From: Caballeronia peredens
GTDB lineage: Bacteria > Pseudomonadota > Gammaproteobacteria > Burkholderiales > Burkholderiaceae
Assembly (NCBI GenBank): GCA_001544595.2
Contig: FCOH02000005.1
Location: forward strand, 1 to 64,000
DNA length: 64,000 nt
Direction: 5' to 3'
In this document: positions 55,043 through 64,000 of the stretch, piece after piece
Layout of the letters: every line of letters begins with the position of its first letter
How positions within the stretch are numbered: the stretch's first letter is position 1
The notes under the pieces: generated by a model
Database searches by the model: none
Seen by the model: only the letters and a program-made list of their open reading frames with translations
Told to the model about the DNA's origin: nothing
Program-made: the position numbers and the translations under genes

Positions 55043-56212
55043 ATGACTGTAAAGATCACCATCGACTGCATGGGAGGCGACCACGGTCCGGCCGTGACCG
55101 TTCCCGCTGCCGTCAGTTTCGTGCGCTCGCATCCCGACGCGCACCTGATGCTCGTCGGCATCGAGCAGGCCATCCGTGCCCAGCTCAAGAAGGCGAAAGC
55201 CGCCGACGAGCCTCGCCTGACCGTCGTTCCCGCGACCGAAGTCGTCGCGATGGACGACCCGGTCGAAGTCGCCCTGCGCAAGAAAAAAGATTCGTCGATG
55301 CGTGTCGCGCTCAACCTCGTGAAGGAAGGCGCGGCGCAGACCTGCATTTCCGCCGGCAACACCGGCGCGCTCATGGCGGTGTCCCGCTATGTGCTGAAGA
55401 CGCTCGCCGGCATCGAACGCCCGGCCATCGCGTTCGCCATGCCGAGCCAGAAGGGCTACACGACCGTCCTCGATCTCGGCGCGAACGTCGATTGCGAACC
55501 CGAACATCTGTTGCAGTTCGCCGAGATGGGCCACGCGCTCGTGTCGGCGATCGAAGGCCGCGAGCGGCCCACCATCGGCCTGCTCAACATCGGCGAAGAA
55601 GTCATCAAGGGCAACGAAACGATCAAGCGCGCGGGCGAACTCCTGCGCGCGAGCACGCTCAACTTCTACGGCAACGTGGAAGGCAACGACATCTACAAGG
55701 GCACGACGGATGTCGTCGTGTGTGACGGTTTCGTCGGCAATGTCGCGCTCAAGACCTCCGAAGGTCTCGCGAAGATGCTCGCCGACATCATCAAGGAAGA
55801 GTTCAGCCGCTCGCTCGCTTCCAAGCTGATGGCGCTCGTTGCGCTTCCCGTTCTCAAGCGTTTCAAGAAACGTGTCGATCCCGCGCAATATAACGGCGCG
55901 GCGTTGCTGGGCCTGCGCGGGCTCGTCATCAAGAGTCACGGTTCGGCCGAGGCCTTCGGGTTTGAGTGGGCTATCAAACGCGGGTATGATGCCGTCAAAA
56001 ATGGCGTGCTCGAACGCCTGGTGCGCGCGATGGAAGAGAACGCGCCCGCCGCGCGCGAACCCGCTGCGAACGCTGCCGCGCCGGATGCATCGGCGGCCGC
56101 GAACAGCGCGGGCACGCCAGGCGCCGCTGCGGCCGATCAGGCGATCCCGCAGCCACATACACCGCCGACTCCGCCGGACGCGTCCGGTACTGCGCTACAT
56201 TCGAAGGCATAA
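55043..56212 (+). CDS. plsX: Phosphate acyltransferase PlsX
   Basis: 389 residues; converts acyl-ACP to acyl-phosphate for phospholipid synthesis. Family landmarks include [35 protein letters not shown] and [13 protein letters not shown]. The C-terminal ~50 residues are an Ala/Pro-rich extension beyond the usual ~340-residue length. The TAA overlaps the fabH ATG (TAATG). First gene after the rpmF terminator. Confidence 0.95.
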   Translation: MTVKITIDCMGGDHGPAVTVPAAVSFVRSHPDAHLMLVGIEQAIRAQLKKAKAADEPRLTVVPATEVVAMDDPVEVALRKKKDSSMRVALNLVKEGAAQTCISAGNTGALMAVSRYVLKTLAGIERPAIAFAMPSQKGYTTVLDLGANVDCEPEHLLQFAEMGHALVSAIEGRERPTIGLLNIGEEVIKGNETIKRAGELLRASTLNFYGNVEGNDIYKGTTDVVVCDGFVGNVALKTSEGLAKMLADIIKEEFSRSLASKLMALVALPVLKRFKKRVDPAQYNGAALLGLRGLVIKSHGSAEAFGFEWAIKRGYDAVKNGVLERLVRAMEENAPAAREPAANAAAPDASAAANSAGTPGAAAADQAIPQPHTPPTPPDASGTALHSKA

Positions 56213-57201
56213 TGGCTCAAACCAATCTTTACTCTCGCGTGCTGGGCACGGGCAGTTATCTGCCGGAAGAGCGCGTCACGAATCAGGAATTGGCAGACCG
56301 TCTCGCGAAGCAGGGCGTCGAGACGAGCGACGAATGGATCGTCGCGCGCACCGGCATTCACGCGCGCCACTTCGCGGCAGCCAATCAGACCACCAGCGAT
56401 CTCGCGCTCGTCGCATCGCAACGGGCAATCGAGGCGGCGGGCATCGATCCGCAATCGATCGATCTGATCATCGTCGCGACTTCCACGCCGGACTTCGTAT
56501 TCCCGAGCACGGCTTGCCTGCTGCAGAACAAGCTCGGCATCAAGAACAACGGCGCCGCGTTCGACGTGCAGGCGGTGTGCTCCGGTTTCGCGTACGGCAT
56601 CGCCACAGCGGACAGTTTCATTCGCAGCGGCCTGAACCGCACGGCGCTCGTCATCGGCGCGGAAACGTTCTCGCGCATCCTCGACTTCAAGGATCGCACC
56701 ACCTGCGTGCTGTTCGGCGACGGCGCGGGCGCGGTCATCCTGCAGGCTTCGGAAGAACCGGGCGTGCTGTCGAGCGCACTGCATGCGGACGGCAGCCATT
56801 CGGACATTCTGTGCACACCGGGCAACGTGAACGGCGGCGTGATCGAAGGCAGCGCGTTCCTGCACATGGACGGCCAGGCCGTCTTCAAGCTGGCGGTCAA
56901 CGTGCTGGAAAAGGTCGCGCTCGAAGCGCTCGACAAGGCACAACTCACGCCTGACGACATCGACTGGCTGATTCCCCATCAGGCCAATATCCGCATCATG
57001 CAGAGCACCGCGCGCAAGCTGCATCTGCCGGCCGAGCGCATGGTCGTGACGGTCGGCGAGCACGGCAACACGTCGGCGGCGTCGATTCCGCTCGCGCTCG
57101 ACGTCGCCGTGCGCGACGGCCGCATCAAGCGCGGCGATCACCTGCTGATCGAAGGCGTGGGCGGCGGCTTCACGTGGGGCGCGTCGGTCATCCGCTACTG
57201 A
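56212..57201 (+). CDS. fabH: Beta-ketoacyl-ACP synthase III
   Basis: 329 residues, starting fatty-acid elongation by condensing acetyl-CoA with malonyl-ACP. Catalytic triad: Cys in [10 protein letters not shown] (about 124), His in [11 protein letters not shown] and Asn in [13 protein letters not shown]. Start overlaps the plsX stop. Confidence 0.96.
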   Translation: MAQTNLYSRVLGTGSYLPEERVTNQELADRLAKQGVETSDEWIVARTGIHARHFAAANQTTSDLALVASQRAIEAAGIDPQSIDLIIVATSTPDFVFPSTACLLQNKLGIKNNGAAFDVQAVCSGFAYGIATADSFIRSGLNRTALVIGAETFSRILDFKDRTTCVLFGDGAGAVILQASEEPGVLSSALHADGSHSDILCTPGNVNGGVIEGSAFLHMDGQAVFKLAVNVLEKVALEALDKAQLTPDDIDWLIPHQANIRIMQSTARKLHLPAERMVVTVGEHGNTSAASIPLALDVAVRDGRIKRGDHLLIEGVGGGFTWGASVIRY

Positions 57202-57332
57202 TCGTTTATCGATTCCCTCTACTCATTCGCAACTGATCCCGTCGTCACGCTGTTCGCCGCGCGCCGTCTGAGCGCGCGGTATGCGCGCAGTCGGTGGCGA
57301 CATCGCGGATCATTCCAGTCAACGAGGACGAT

Positions 57333-58265
57333 ATGAAATTTGCGTTCGTTTTCCCCGGACAGGGCTCGCAGTCGATCGGCATGCTGAACGCATTCGCCGA
57401 TCACGCCATCGTGCGCGAGACCGTTCAGCAAGCCTCCGACGCGCTCGGCCAGGATCTCGGCAAGCTGATCGCCGAAGGTCCCGCCGAGGAGCTGAACCTC
57501 ACGACCAACACGCAGCCCGTCATGCTGACGGCCGCTTACGCGATCTACCGCGTGTGGGAAAAGGAAACCGGTCTTGCGCCCGCGATCGTCGCGGGTCACA
57601 GCCTCGGCGAATACACGGCGCTCGTCGCCGCGGGCGCGCTCGCATTCGCAGACGCCGTGCCGCTCGTGCGGTTTCGCGCGCAGGCGATGCAAACCGCCGT
57701 GCCGGTGGGCGAGGGCGGCATGGCCGCGATCCTCGGCCTCGACGACGACACCGTGCGCGCGGTCTGCGCGGAGGCATCGTCGGCGGGTGTCGTCGAAGCG
57801 GTGAATTTCAATGCGCCCGCGCAAGTCGTGATCGCCGGCGCGAAGGCCGCGGTCGAAAAGGCGTGCGAAGTGGCCAAGGCCCGCGGCGCGAAACGCGCGC
57901 TGCCGCTGCCGGTGTCCGCGCCGTTCCATTCGTCGCTGCTCAAGCCCGCGTCGGACAAGCTGCGCGACTATCTCGCGAAGATCGACTTCAACGCGCCGAA
58001 AATTCCGCTGATCAATAACGTCGACGTTGCCGTGGTCTCCGATCCGGCTGCGATCAAGGACGCGCTCGTGCGCCAGGCCGCCGGTCCCGTGCGCTGGGTC
58101 GAATGCGTGCAGGCGATGGCGAAGGAAGGGGTCACGCACGTAATCGAGTGTGGTCCGGGCAAGGTGCTCGCGGGACTGACGAAGCGTATCGACGGCAATC
58201 TCGTCGGCGGTTCGATCTTCGATCCCGCCTCGCTCGAGGAAACGCGCAAACTGATCGCCGGCTGA
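57333..58265 (+). CDS. fabD: Malonyl-CoA:ACP transacylase
   Basis: 310 residues. FPGQGSQSIGML and the GHSLGEYTAL nucleophile motif (Ser93 region), plus the His in SAPFHSSLLKP. Transfers malonyl to ACP. Start ATG at 57333 follows GAGGACGAT; an in-frame upstream start at 57294 is unlikely. Confidence 0.95.
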   Translation: MKFAFVFPGQGSQSIGMLNAFADHAIVRETVQQASDALGQDLGKLIAEGPAEELNLTTNTQPVMLTAAYAIYRVWEKETGLAPAIVAGHSLGEYTALVAAGALAFADAVPLVRFRAQAMQTAVPVGEGGMAAILGLDDDTVRAVCAEASSAGVVEAVNFNAPAQVVIAGAKAAVEKACEVAKARGAKRALPLPVSAPFHSSLLKPASDKLRDYLAKIDFNAPKIPLINNVDVAVVSDPAAIKDALVRQAAGPVRWVECVQAMAKEGVTHVIECGPGKVLAGLTKRIDGNLVGGSIFDPASLEETRKLIAG

Positions 58266-58275
58266 GGAGCCACCC

Positions 58276-59016
58276 ATGAATCTGGACAAGCAAGTAGCAA
58301 TCGTCACGGGCGCGTCGCGCGGCATCGGGCGCGCAATCGCGCTGGAACTCGCGAAGCAGGGCGCGACCGTCATCGGCACGGCGACCAGCGAGAGCGGCGC
58401 GGCCGGCATCACGGAAGCGCTTCAGGAAGCCGGCGGCAAGGGCCGCGGCGCGGTCCTGAACGTGAACGACGCGGCCGCGGCCGACGCGTTCATCGAGGCG
58501 ACGGTGAAGGAGTTCGGCGGCCTGAACGTGCTCGTGAACAACGCGGGCATCACGAAGGACCAGCTCGCGATGCGCATGAAGGACGACGAGTTCGACGCCG
58601 TCATCGACACCAACCTGCGCGCGGTGTTCCGCCTGTCGCGGGCCGTGCTGCGCCCGATGATGAAGGCGCGGGGCGGGCGCATCATCAACATCACGTCGGT
58701 GGTGGGTTCGTCGGGCAATCCGGGGCAGGCCAACTACGCCGCCGCCAAGGCGGGCGTCGCGGGCATGACGCGCGCGCTCGCACGCGAAATCGGCAGCCGC
58801 GGCATTACGGTCAACTGCATCGCGCCGGGTTTCATCGACACCGACATGACCAAGGTTCTGCCGGAAGAGCAGCGCACCGCGCTCACCGCACAGATACCAC
58901 TTGGCCGACTGGGCGCGCCCGAGGATATCGCGCATGCTGTGGCGTTCCTTGCATCGCCGTTTGCCGGCTACATCACCGGCACGACGCTGCACGTGAACGG
59001 CGGCATGTACATGTAA
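58276..59016 (+). CDS. fabG: 3-oxoacyl-ACP reductase
   Basis: 246 residues, short-chain dehydrogenase with NADPH motif TGASRGIGRAIALEL and catalytic Ser-Tyr-Lys in ITSVVGSSGNPGQANYAAAKAG. Reduces 3-ketoacyl-ACP. GAGGAG site upstream; 10 bases after fabD. Confidence 0.96.
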   Translation: MNLDKQVAIVTGASRGIGRAIALELAKQGATVIGTATSESGAAGITEALQEAGGKGRGAVLNVNDAAAADAFIEATVKEFGGLNVLVNNAGITKDQLAMRMKDDEFDAVIDTNLRAVFRLSRAVLRPMMKARGGRIINITSVVGSSGNPGQANYAAAKAGVAGMTRALAREIGSRGITVNCIAPGFIDTDMTKVLPEEQRTALTAQIPLGRLGAPEDIAHAVAFLASPFAGYITGTTLHVNGGMYM

Positions 59017-59203
59017 TAGGCATTTCGCCGATTTTCGCTTAATATCCGCGCCGGACGGGCGCGCAAAATGCTCGCGAGGCATGGCGCGCACCGCTCGACG
59101 CGCGGCAGTGAAGAATCGATGCAACGCCCCGGCAGCCCTCTTGATGAAGCGCACCGGACGGTGGAGCATGGAACTGACGCGCCGTATTTTGCGGGTCCAA
59201 ACC

Positions 59204-59212
59204 TGATAAAAT
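59204..59212 (+). promoter_or_regulatory. Extended -10 promoter of acpP
   Basis: TGATAAAAT fits the extended -10 pattern TGnTAnAAT, 45 bases before the acpP ATG. No good -35, as expected for an extended -10. Confidence 0.45.
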
Positions 59213-59256
59213 GCGCGCACTCGTATTTTCGAACTTTTTTTCCCTCGGAGGGCTGC

Positions 59257-59496
59257 ATGGACAACATCGAACAGCGCGTGAAGAAGATCGTCGCCGAACA
59301 ACTGGGCGTGGCGGAAGCCGAAATCAAGAACGAAGCGTCGTTCGTGAACGATCTGGGCGCTGACTCGCTCGATACGGTCGAACTCGTGATGGCGCTGGAA
59401 GACGAATTCGGCATGGAAATTCCCGATGAAGAGGCCGAAAAGATCACCACGGTTCAGCAGGCAATCGACTACGCTCGCGCGAACGTCAAGGCGTAA
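59257..59496 (+). CDS. acpP: Acyl carrier protein
   Basis: 79 residues, acidic. The phosphopantetheine site is Ser in [24 protein letters not shown] lies upstream. It carries growing acyl chains between Fab enzymes. A terminator follows before fabF, with its own promoter before it, in line with the known high expression of acpP. Confidence 0.97.
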
Positions 59497-59576
59497 AGCC
59501 AGACGCGCCAGCGGCTCATCGCTCCCCGAGTTCGATGTTTCGTCGCTGCCGAGACCGCGTTGTTGACCGATATCAC

Positions 59577-59628
59577 AGCCACAGGGCACACAGGGCGGTT
59601 TCCTGTGTCCGCTGTGGCTTTTGTTTTT
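59577..59628 (+). terminator. Terminator after acpP
   Basis: AGCCACAG and CTGTGGCT pair outside, and ACACAGG/CCTGTGT inside, followed by TTTTGTTTTT. Ends 26 bases before fabF. Confidence 0.85.
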
Positions 59629-59654
59629 CGTCTTTCTATGGATAAGGGGTTACC

Positions 59655-60893
59655 GTGAGCCGTCGTCGAGTTGTTGTTACAGGCCTTGGGCTCGTTTCGC
59701 CTGTCGGCAATACCGTTGCCGACGGCTGGGCGAATCTGGTCGCGGGCAAGTCGGGCATCGCCAATATCACGAAGTTCGACGCCACCAATTTCTCCACGCG
59801 TTTCGCCGGGGAAGTGAAGGGCTTCAACATCGAAGAGTACATGCCCGCCAAAGAAGCACGCCATATGGATACCTTCATCCATTACGGCTTTGCGGCGGGC
59901 GTGCAGGCCATGCAGGACAGCGGCCTCGAAATCACCGAGGACAACGCAGAGCGCGTGGGCGTCGTGGTGGGTTCGGGCATCGGCGGACTGCCGATGATCG
60001 AAGTCACACAGACCGAGCTGCTCAATCGCGGCCCGCGCCGCATCTCGCCGTTCTTCGTGCCGGCGTCGATCATCAACATGATCTCGGGCCACCTGTCGAT
60101 CCGTTTCGGCTTCAAGGGACCGAACCTGTCGATGGTGACGGCCTGCACGACCGGCCTGCACTGCATCGGCGAGGCATCGCGCCTGATCGAATACGGCGAC
60201 GCGGACGTGATGATCGCGGGCGGCGCGGAAGCGACCGTTTCGCCGCTCGGCATCGGCGGCTTCGCGGCCGCGCGCGCGCTCTCGCAGCGCAATGACGATC
60301 CGGCGACCGCGAGCCGTCCGTGGGATACCGACCGCGACGGCTTCGTGCTCGGCGAAGGCGCGGGCGTGATGGTGCTCGAAGAGTACGAGCATGCGAAGAA
60401 GCGCGGCGCGAAGATCTACGCGGAAGTGCTCGGCTACGGCATGAGCGGCGACGCCTACCACATGACCGCTCCGCCTGAAGACGGCGACGGCGGCCGCCGC
60501 GCCATGGTCAACGCGATGAAGAACGCGCGCGTCAACGCCGACGAGGTGAATTACGTCAACGCGCACGGCACGTCGACGCCGCTCGGCGACATCGCCGAGA
60601 CCATCGGCATCACGCGCGCGCTCGGCGATCACGCGAAGAAAGTCGTCGTGAACTCCACCAAGTCGATGACCGGCCACCTGCTGGGCGGCGCGGGCGGGCT
60701 CGAGTCGGTGTTCACCGTGCTGGCGATCCACAATCAGGTGTCGCCGCCGACCATCAACATCTTCAACCAGGATCCGAAGTGCGACCTGGACTACTGCGCG
60801 AACACGGCGCGGGAAATGAAGATCGACGTCGCGGTGAAGAACTCGTTCGGCTTCGGCGGCACGAACGGCTCGCTCGTCTTCAAGCGCCACTGA
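59655..60893 (+). CDS. fabF: Beta-ketoacyl-ACP synthase II
   Basis: 412 residues. Catalytic Cys in [13 protein letters not shown], and the His residues in [11 protein letters not shown] and [13 protein letters not shown] context. Elongates unsaturated and saturated chains, and is temperature-sensitive in E. coli. Starts at a GTG with AAGGGG upstream. Confidence 0.97.
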   Translation: MSRRRVVVTGLGLVSPVGNTVADGWANLVAGKSGIANITKFDATNFSTRFAGEVKGFNIEEYMPAKEARHMDTFIHYGFAAGVQAMQDSGLEITEDNAERVGVVVGSGIGGLPMIEVTQTELLNRGPRRISPFFVPASIINMISGHLSIRFGFKGPNLSMVTACTTGLHCIGEASRLIEYGDADVMIAGGAEATVSPLGIGGFAAARALSQRNDDPATASRPWDTDRDGFVLGEGAGVMVLEEYEHAKKRGAKIYAEVLGYGMSGDAYHMTAPPEDGDGGRRAMVNAMKNARVNADEVNYVNAHGTSTPLGDIAETIGITRALGDHAKKVVVNSTKSMTGHLLGGAGGLESVFTVLAIHNQVSPPTINIFNQDPKCDLDYCANTAREMKIDVAVKNSFGFGGTNGSLVFKRH

Positions 60894-60924
60894 GCACGGC
60901 GCGCTCGTCATCACGGGGAATCAC

Positions 60925-61392
60925 ATGGCGGGCGCGTATGTGAATCGGCCGCATCGGGAAACCGGCTTCGTACCGGGCGTCCCGATGCGGCCGTCGCGCT
61001 TTCTGCGGGGGGTGCTGATCCTTTTCGCGGGCGTGGCCGGTGGCTCGGTGTTCCAGTGCGCGTTTGAGCATACGGAGCACGCCGGGCACGCGGCGGTGGC
61101 TTGCGCGGTGACGCTGGCGGCGCTCGGGCTCGCGTCCTACCGATGGCTGCGCGCCCGGCCGGCGGCGGTCACGCTGCATGCGGACAGCCTCACGCTCTGG
61201 AGCCGGTCCGGCGAGGCGCGGCACACGCGTGTCGCCGGGTACGCGCAATGGAGCGGGCGGCTGCTCGCGCTGACGCTCGTCGGCGCGCGCGGGCGGCGCG
61301 AAACGCTGCTCGTCCCGGCCGACTCCGTGGATGCCGACACCTTCCGTCAGTTGTCCGTTCAGGCCCGCCGCGCCGCCGCTTCGCACCTGTAA
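60925..61392 (+). CDS. YgfX-like two-pass membrane protein
   Basis: 155 residues with two hydrophobic segments (about 27-45 and 54-71) followed by a soluble domain ending in LLVPADSVDADTFRQLSVQAR, which resembles the tail of YgfX/CptA (LAADSMDDAEWRDLRRLL). The resemblance is from memory and moderate. Between fabF and rpoE, the usual Burkholderiales position for an unannotated protein. Confidence 0.6.
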   Translation: MAGAYVNRPHRETGFVPGVPMRPSRFLRGVLILFAGVAGGSVFQCAFEHTEHAGHAAVACAVTLAALGLASYRWLRARPAAVTLHADSLTLWSRSGEARHTRVAGYAQWSGRLLALTLVGARGRRETLLVPADSVDADTFRQLSVQARRAAASHL

Positions 61393-61441
61393 AGACTGTA
61401 ACGGCTCATGAGCGTTCCAGTTACCTTACAGGCGGGAACGC

Positions 61442-61447
61442 TACAAT
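61442..61447 (+). promoter_or_regulatory. Putative -10 for rpoE
   Basis: TACAAT, overlapping the upstream ATG at 61446. If used, transcription begins near 61454, ruling that ATG out. No good -35 at 17 bases; TTACCT at 61421-61426 is 15 bases away. Confidence 0.3.
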
Positions 61448-61487
61448 GGCCGTCCGCGCAACACCCCAAGTTAAACGGATTTCCCAG

Positions 61488-62087
61488 GTGAGCGAAAAAG
61501 AAATCGACCAATTGCTGGTCGAGCGTGTCCAGAAGGGTGACAAGGCCGCGTTCGAACTGCTGGTCGCCAAATACCACCGCAAGATCATTCGACTGATCTC
61601 GCGCCTCGTGCGCGACCCCGCCGAGGTCGAAGACGTCGCCCAGGACGCCTTCATCAAGGCTTACCGCGCGCTGCCGCAATTTCGGGGCGAATCGGCGTTC
61701 TATACATGGCTCTACCGGATTGCGGTGAACACGGCAAAGAATTACCTTGCCACGCAGGGACGCCGCGCGCCCACTTCTACCGAAGCCGATGCGGAAGAAG
61801 CGGAAACTTTCTCCGACGCGGACCAACTAAGGGATATCAACACGCCCGAATCGATGTTGATGAGCAAGCAGATCGCTCAAACGGTCAATGCTGCGATGGC
61901 GCTGCTGCCGGAGGAACTGCGCACCGCCATCACGCTTCGGGAAATCGAAGGACTGAGTTACGAAGAAATCGCCGAAATGATGAATTGCCCCATCGGCACC
62001 GTCAGATCGAGAATTTTTCGTGCTCGCGAAGCCATTGCGGCAAAATTGCGTCCGTTGTTGGACACTCCCGAAGGCAAACGCTGGTAA
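61488..62087 (+). CDS. rpoE: RNA polymerase sigma-E/AlgU factor
   Basis: 199 residues from the GTG at 61488, giving the common beginning MSEKEIDQLLVERVQKGD; an ATG at 61446 would add 14 residues. Region 2 has DPAEVEDVAQDAFIKAYRALPQFRGESAFYTW, region 4 LREIEGLSYEEIAEMMNCPIGTVRSRIFRARE. ECF sigma factor for envelope stress, held by RseA. Confidence 0.95.
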   Translation: MSEKEIDQLLVERVQKGDKAAFELLVAKYHRKIIRLISRLVRDPAEVEDVAQDAFIKAYRALPQFRGESAFYTWLYRIAVNTAKNYLATQGRRAPTSTEADAEEAETFSDADQLRDINTPESMLMSKQIAQTVNAAMALLPEELRTAITLREIEGLSYEEIAEMMNCPIGTVRSRIFRAREAIAAKLRPLLDTPEGKRW

Positions 62088-62168
62088 GCGGCGACAATCC
62101 ACGGGACAGGGACGCGATATCTGGGTTAGTTGGTGTCACTACGGGGTGTGGTCACGATGGGGAGCATC

Positions 62169-62795
62169 ATGGGGTCGGTCTCGATGCAGAATCAGACGCA
62201 AGCAGGTTCGCGCGGCGAACGCATGTCGGCATTCGTCGACGGTGAATCGCTCGACGAAATTGGGAACATCAGCCAGTTTCTCGCGGAACTGAAAAGCGAC
62301 GAGCGCGCGGCGTGGTCGGCCTATCACCTGATCGGCGACGCCCTGCGCTCCGACGATCTCGCGGCAAGCCCGGCGCGCAGCAGCGCGTTCATGACCGCAT
62401 TCTCCGCGCGGTTCGAAGCCGAGGCGCATGTGCTCGCGCCTGCGGCGCTGCCCGCGAAGGCGCGTGGCGGCATGTTGCGCCGTCGCGTCGTGCCCGCGTT
62501 CGCGGTGGCCGCGGCGGCCGCGACCCTGACATGGATCGTCGTGCCGCAGCTGCAAGGCGTGGACAGCCACGGCGGCGCGCAGGTGGCGAGCATCGCGCCG
62601 GCGGATTCCGTGCAGCGTGTCGCGCTCGCGTCGGTACCGGCGGCGACCACGCGTGCGCCTGTCGTCGAGGCGAACATCATCCGCGACGCCGATCTCGACC
62701 AGTATCTCGTAGCGCATCAGCAGTTCTCGCAGCAGCCTGCGATGCCCGGTTCCATGCCTTTGATTCGCGCGGCGGCTACTTCGCCGGGTCAATAA
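62169..62795 (+). CDS. rseA: Anti-sigma-E factor RseA/MucA
   Basis: 208 residues. The cytoplasmic ASD begins GERMSAFVDGE...DERAAWSAYHLIGDALR; a single TM segment lies near AFAVAAAAATLTWIVVP (about 115-131); the remainder is periplasmic. GGGGAG precedes the ATG at 62169; other Met codons at 62157 and 62184 are possible. Cleaved by DegS/RseP-type proteases under stress. Confidence 0.88.
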   Translation: MGSVSMQNQTQAGSRGERMSAFVDGESLDEIGNISQFLAELKSDERAAWSAYHLIGDALRSDDLAASPARSSAFMTAFSARFEAEAHVLAPAALPAKARGGMLRRRVVPAFAVAAAAATLTWIVVPQLQGVDSHGGAQVASIAPADSVQRVALASVPAATTRAPVVEANIIRDADLDQYLVAHQQFSQQPAMPGSMPLIRAAATSPGQ

Positions 62796-62801
62796 TTTGA
62801 T

Positions 62802-63842
62802 GTGAGTGCGCGGTTGACTAAAACGAACTATTGGGGGCGGCTGCCGGCATTGATGCTTTGTGCAGCCGCGTTGTTGACGGCGGCATCGGGCAGTTTCGCC
62901 CAGGGAGACGATCCCGCCGCCGCGCGCAAATCAGCCGTCAGCCTGCTCAACCGCATCCACGAAGCGGCCCAGCAGCAGAATTACGAGGGCACGTTCGTCT
63001 ACCAGCGCGGCGCGACAGTGCAGTCGTCGCGCATCACGCATGTCGCCACGCGCGGCGACGGCGAATACGAATCTCTGGAAAGTCTCGACGGCGCGCCGCG
63101 CAAGATGCTGCGTCACGACGACGACATGTTCACGTTCGTCCCCGAGCGGCATTTGCTGGTGGTCGAGCACCGGCAAAACCGGGACTCGTTCCCCGCGCTG
63201 CTCGCCACGAGCGGCGACCAGGTGCTGTCCGTCTATGAGCCCAAGCTTCTGGGTAGCGATCGCGTCGCGGGCCTGGACAGTCAGGTGCTCGAACTCGATC
63301 CGAAAGATTCCTACCGCTTCGCCTACAAGCTGTGGGCCGACGCGAAAACCGGCCTGCTCCTGCGCGCGCAGACGCTCGATCCCGACGGCCAGGTGCTCGA
63401 ACAGCTGTCGTTCTCGCAGGTGCGCATCGGCGGGCCGATCGACAAGACGCCGATCGCCAACGGCATCCGCAGCACGTCGGGCTGGACCATCGTGCGGCCG
63501 CCCGTGCAGGCGGTGGACATGGAAGCGCAGGGCTGGCAACTGACGCCGAACATCGCGGGCTTTCGCAAGATTCGCGAACTGCGCCGCCCGATGGCGTCGA
63601 GCCAGCCGGGCCAGCCGCCCATTCCGGTCGATCAGGCGGTATTTTCGGACGGCCTCGCGACCATTTCCGTCTTCGTCGAACCGGTCGAAAAGAATACGCG
63701 CAAGGAAGGCGCGGGCAACAGCGGCGCCACGCATGTGCTCGTGAAGCGGCGCGGGGATTTCTGGATTACCTTGTTGGGGGAAGTGCCGCAAGCTACATTG
63801 CAGCAATTTGCTTCTGCCATAGAATACAAGCCTTCCAAGTAA
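62802..63842 (+). CDS. rseB: Sigma-E regulatory protein RseB/MucB
   Basis: 346 residues from a GTG at 62802, with a signal peptide (cleavage near SFAQG, about 33). The MucB/RseB fold is marked by NYEGTFVYQRGATVQSSRI and FVPERHLLVVEHR. Binds RseA in the periplasm and blocks its cleavage until mislocalised lipid A or porins displace it. Six bases after rseA. Confidence 0.92.
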   Translation: MSARLTKTNYWGRLPALMLCAAALLTAASGSFAQGDDPAAARKSAVSLLNRIHEAAQQQNYEGTFVYQRGATVQSSRITHVATRGDGEYESLESLDGAPRKMLRHDDDMFTFVPERHLLVVEHRQNRDSFPALLATSGDQVLSVYEPKLLGSDRVAGLDSQVLELDPKDSYRFAYKLWADAKTGLLLRAQTLDPDGQVLEQLSFSQVRIGGPIDKTPIANGIRSTSGWTIVRPPVQAVDMEAQGWQLTPNIAGFRKIRELRRPMASSQPGQPPIPVDQAVFSDGLATISVFVEPVEKNTRKEGAGNSGATHVLVKRRGDFWITLLGEVPQATLQQFASAIEYKPSK

Positions 63843-63864
63843 TCCAGATCCCGGCCTCCAACAT

Positions 63865-64000
63865 ATGAGCAACTTCTCGCTGCGCAAGTTCATCGCGGCC
63901 GCGGCGCTCGCCGTGTGCCTGCCGTTCGTCTCGCAGACTGCGTCGGCGGTGCCCACGGTGAACCTGCCGGACTTCACGACGCTCGTCGACAAAGTGGGGC
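63865..64000 (+). CDS. mucD: N-terminus of a DegP/MucD-type periplasmic serine protease (partial)
   Basis: 45 residues to the window edge: a basic start MSNFSLRKF, a signal peptide ending near SQTASA, then VPTVNLPDFTTLVDKVG, the usual opening of the protease domain. Position after rseB supports MucD. The catalytic triad is outside the window. Confidence 0.85.
   Translation, partial: MSNFSLRKFIAAAALAVCLPFVSQTASAVPTVNLPDFTTLVDKVG

Noticed and set aside
1-64000. CRISPR arrays, rRNA operons, insertion sequences with DDE transposases
   Set aside because: No spaced direct repeats, rRNA-like sequence or DDE transposase frames were found on reading the window.

Overview
The right-hand 52 kb is high-GC DNA typical of Burkholderiales. 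Gene content and order (yceD-rpmF-plsX-fabHDG-acpP-fabF, then rpoE-rseA-rseB-mucD; rne/rluC back to back; lutABC; lpxO; two tRNA-Asn) and protein sequences point to the Burkholderia/Paraburkholderia/Caballeronia group. The genus call is an inference from recall, not from a search.

Positions 1 to about 12016 are different: visibly lower GC, other codon habits, and a mobile-element layout. Four overlapping minus-strand genes (6116-11795) encode three large tyrosine-recombinase-type proteins and one small coiled-coil protein, the arrangement of the GInt (ginABCD) islands and, more distantly, of Tn554 TnpABC. The fifth gene of this operon is a complete E. coli-type thymidylate synthase (thyA). 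The island ends at about 12016, exactly where an in-frame 3' remnant (last ~69 codons) of a different, beta-proteobacterial-type thyA begins on the plus strand. The element therefore sits inside the host thyA and carries a replacement copy in its integrase operon. Cargo further left looks like nickel/cobalt handling: an RcnR-type repressor and a DmeF-type CDF exporter (dmeR-dmeF) behind two GC-rich operators, a divergent EamA permease, an NreB-like MFS exporter behind a structured leader, and a small unknown protein. The left end of the island is outside the window.

12.3-34.6 kb is chromosomal: a FecR/DUF6600 secreted protein, an ArsR-type regulator, a lipoprotein, a thioesterase, fumC, a PLD-type cardiolipin-synthase-like lipoprotein, a MATE exporter, an S4 RNA-binding protein, two basic secreted proteins, a UvrD-type helicase behind a LexA-like box, azlCD with an AraC regulator, creA, a 24-residue membrane microprotein, a FadR-type regulator with a palindromic operator in front of lutABC (L-lactate oxidation), lpxO, and twin tRNA-Asn genes each followed by a terminator.

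34.2-53.6 kb: fdxA, pncB, a second LUD-domain (LutC-like) gene followed by a Na+/H+ antiporter, a 2-hydroxyacid dehydrogenase and rmuC in tight series; then moeA-mobA-moaA (molybdenum cofactor), RNase E, rluC with a HAD phosphatase, a Rieske protein and sppA, and a methyltransferase-maf pair.

53.6-64 kb: yceD-rpmF has a near-consensus promoter and its own terminator, followed by fatty-acid synthesis genes plsX-fabH-fabD-fabG-acpP-fabF, a YgfX-like membrane protein, and the envelope-stress sigma factor with its regulators, running off the right edge inside mucD.
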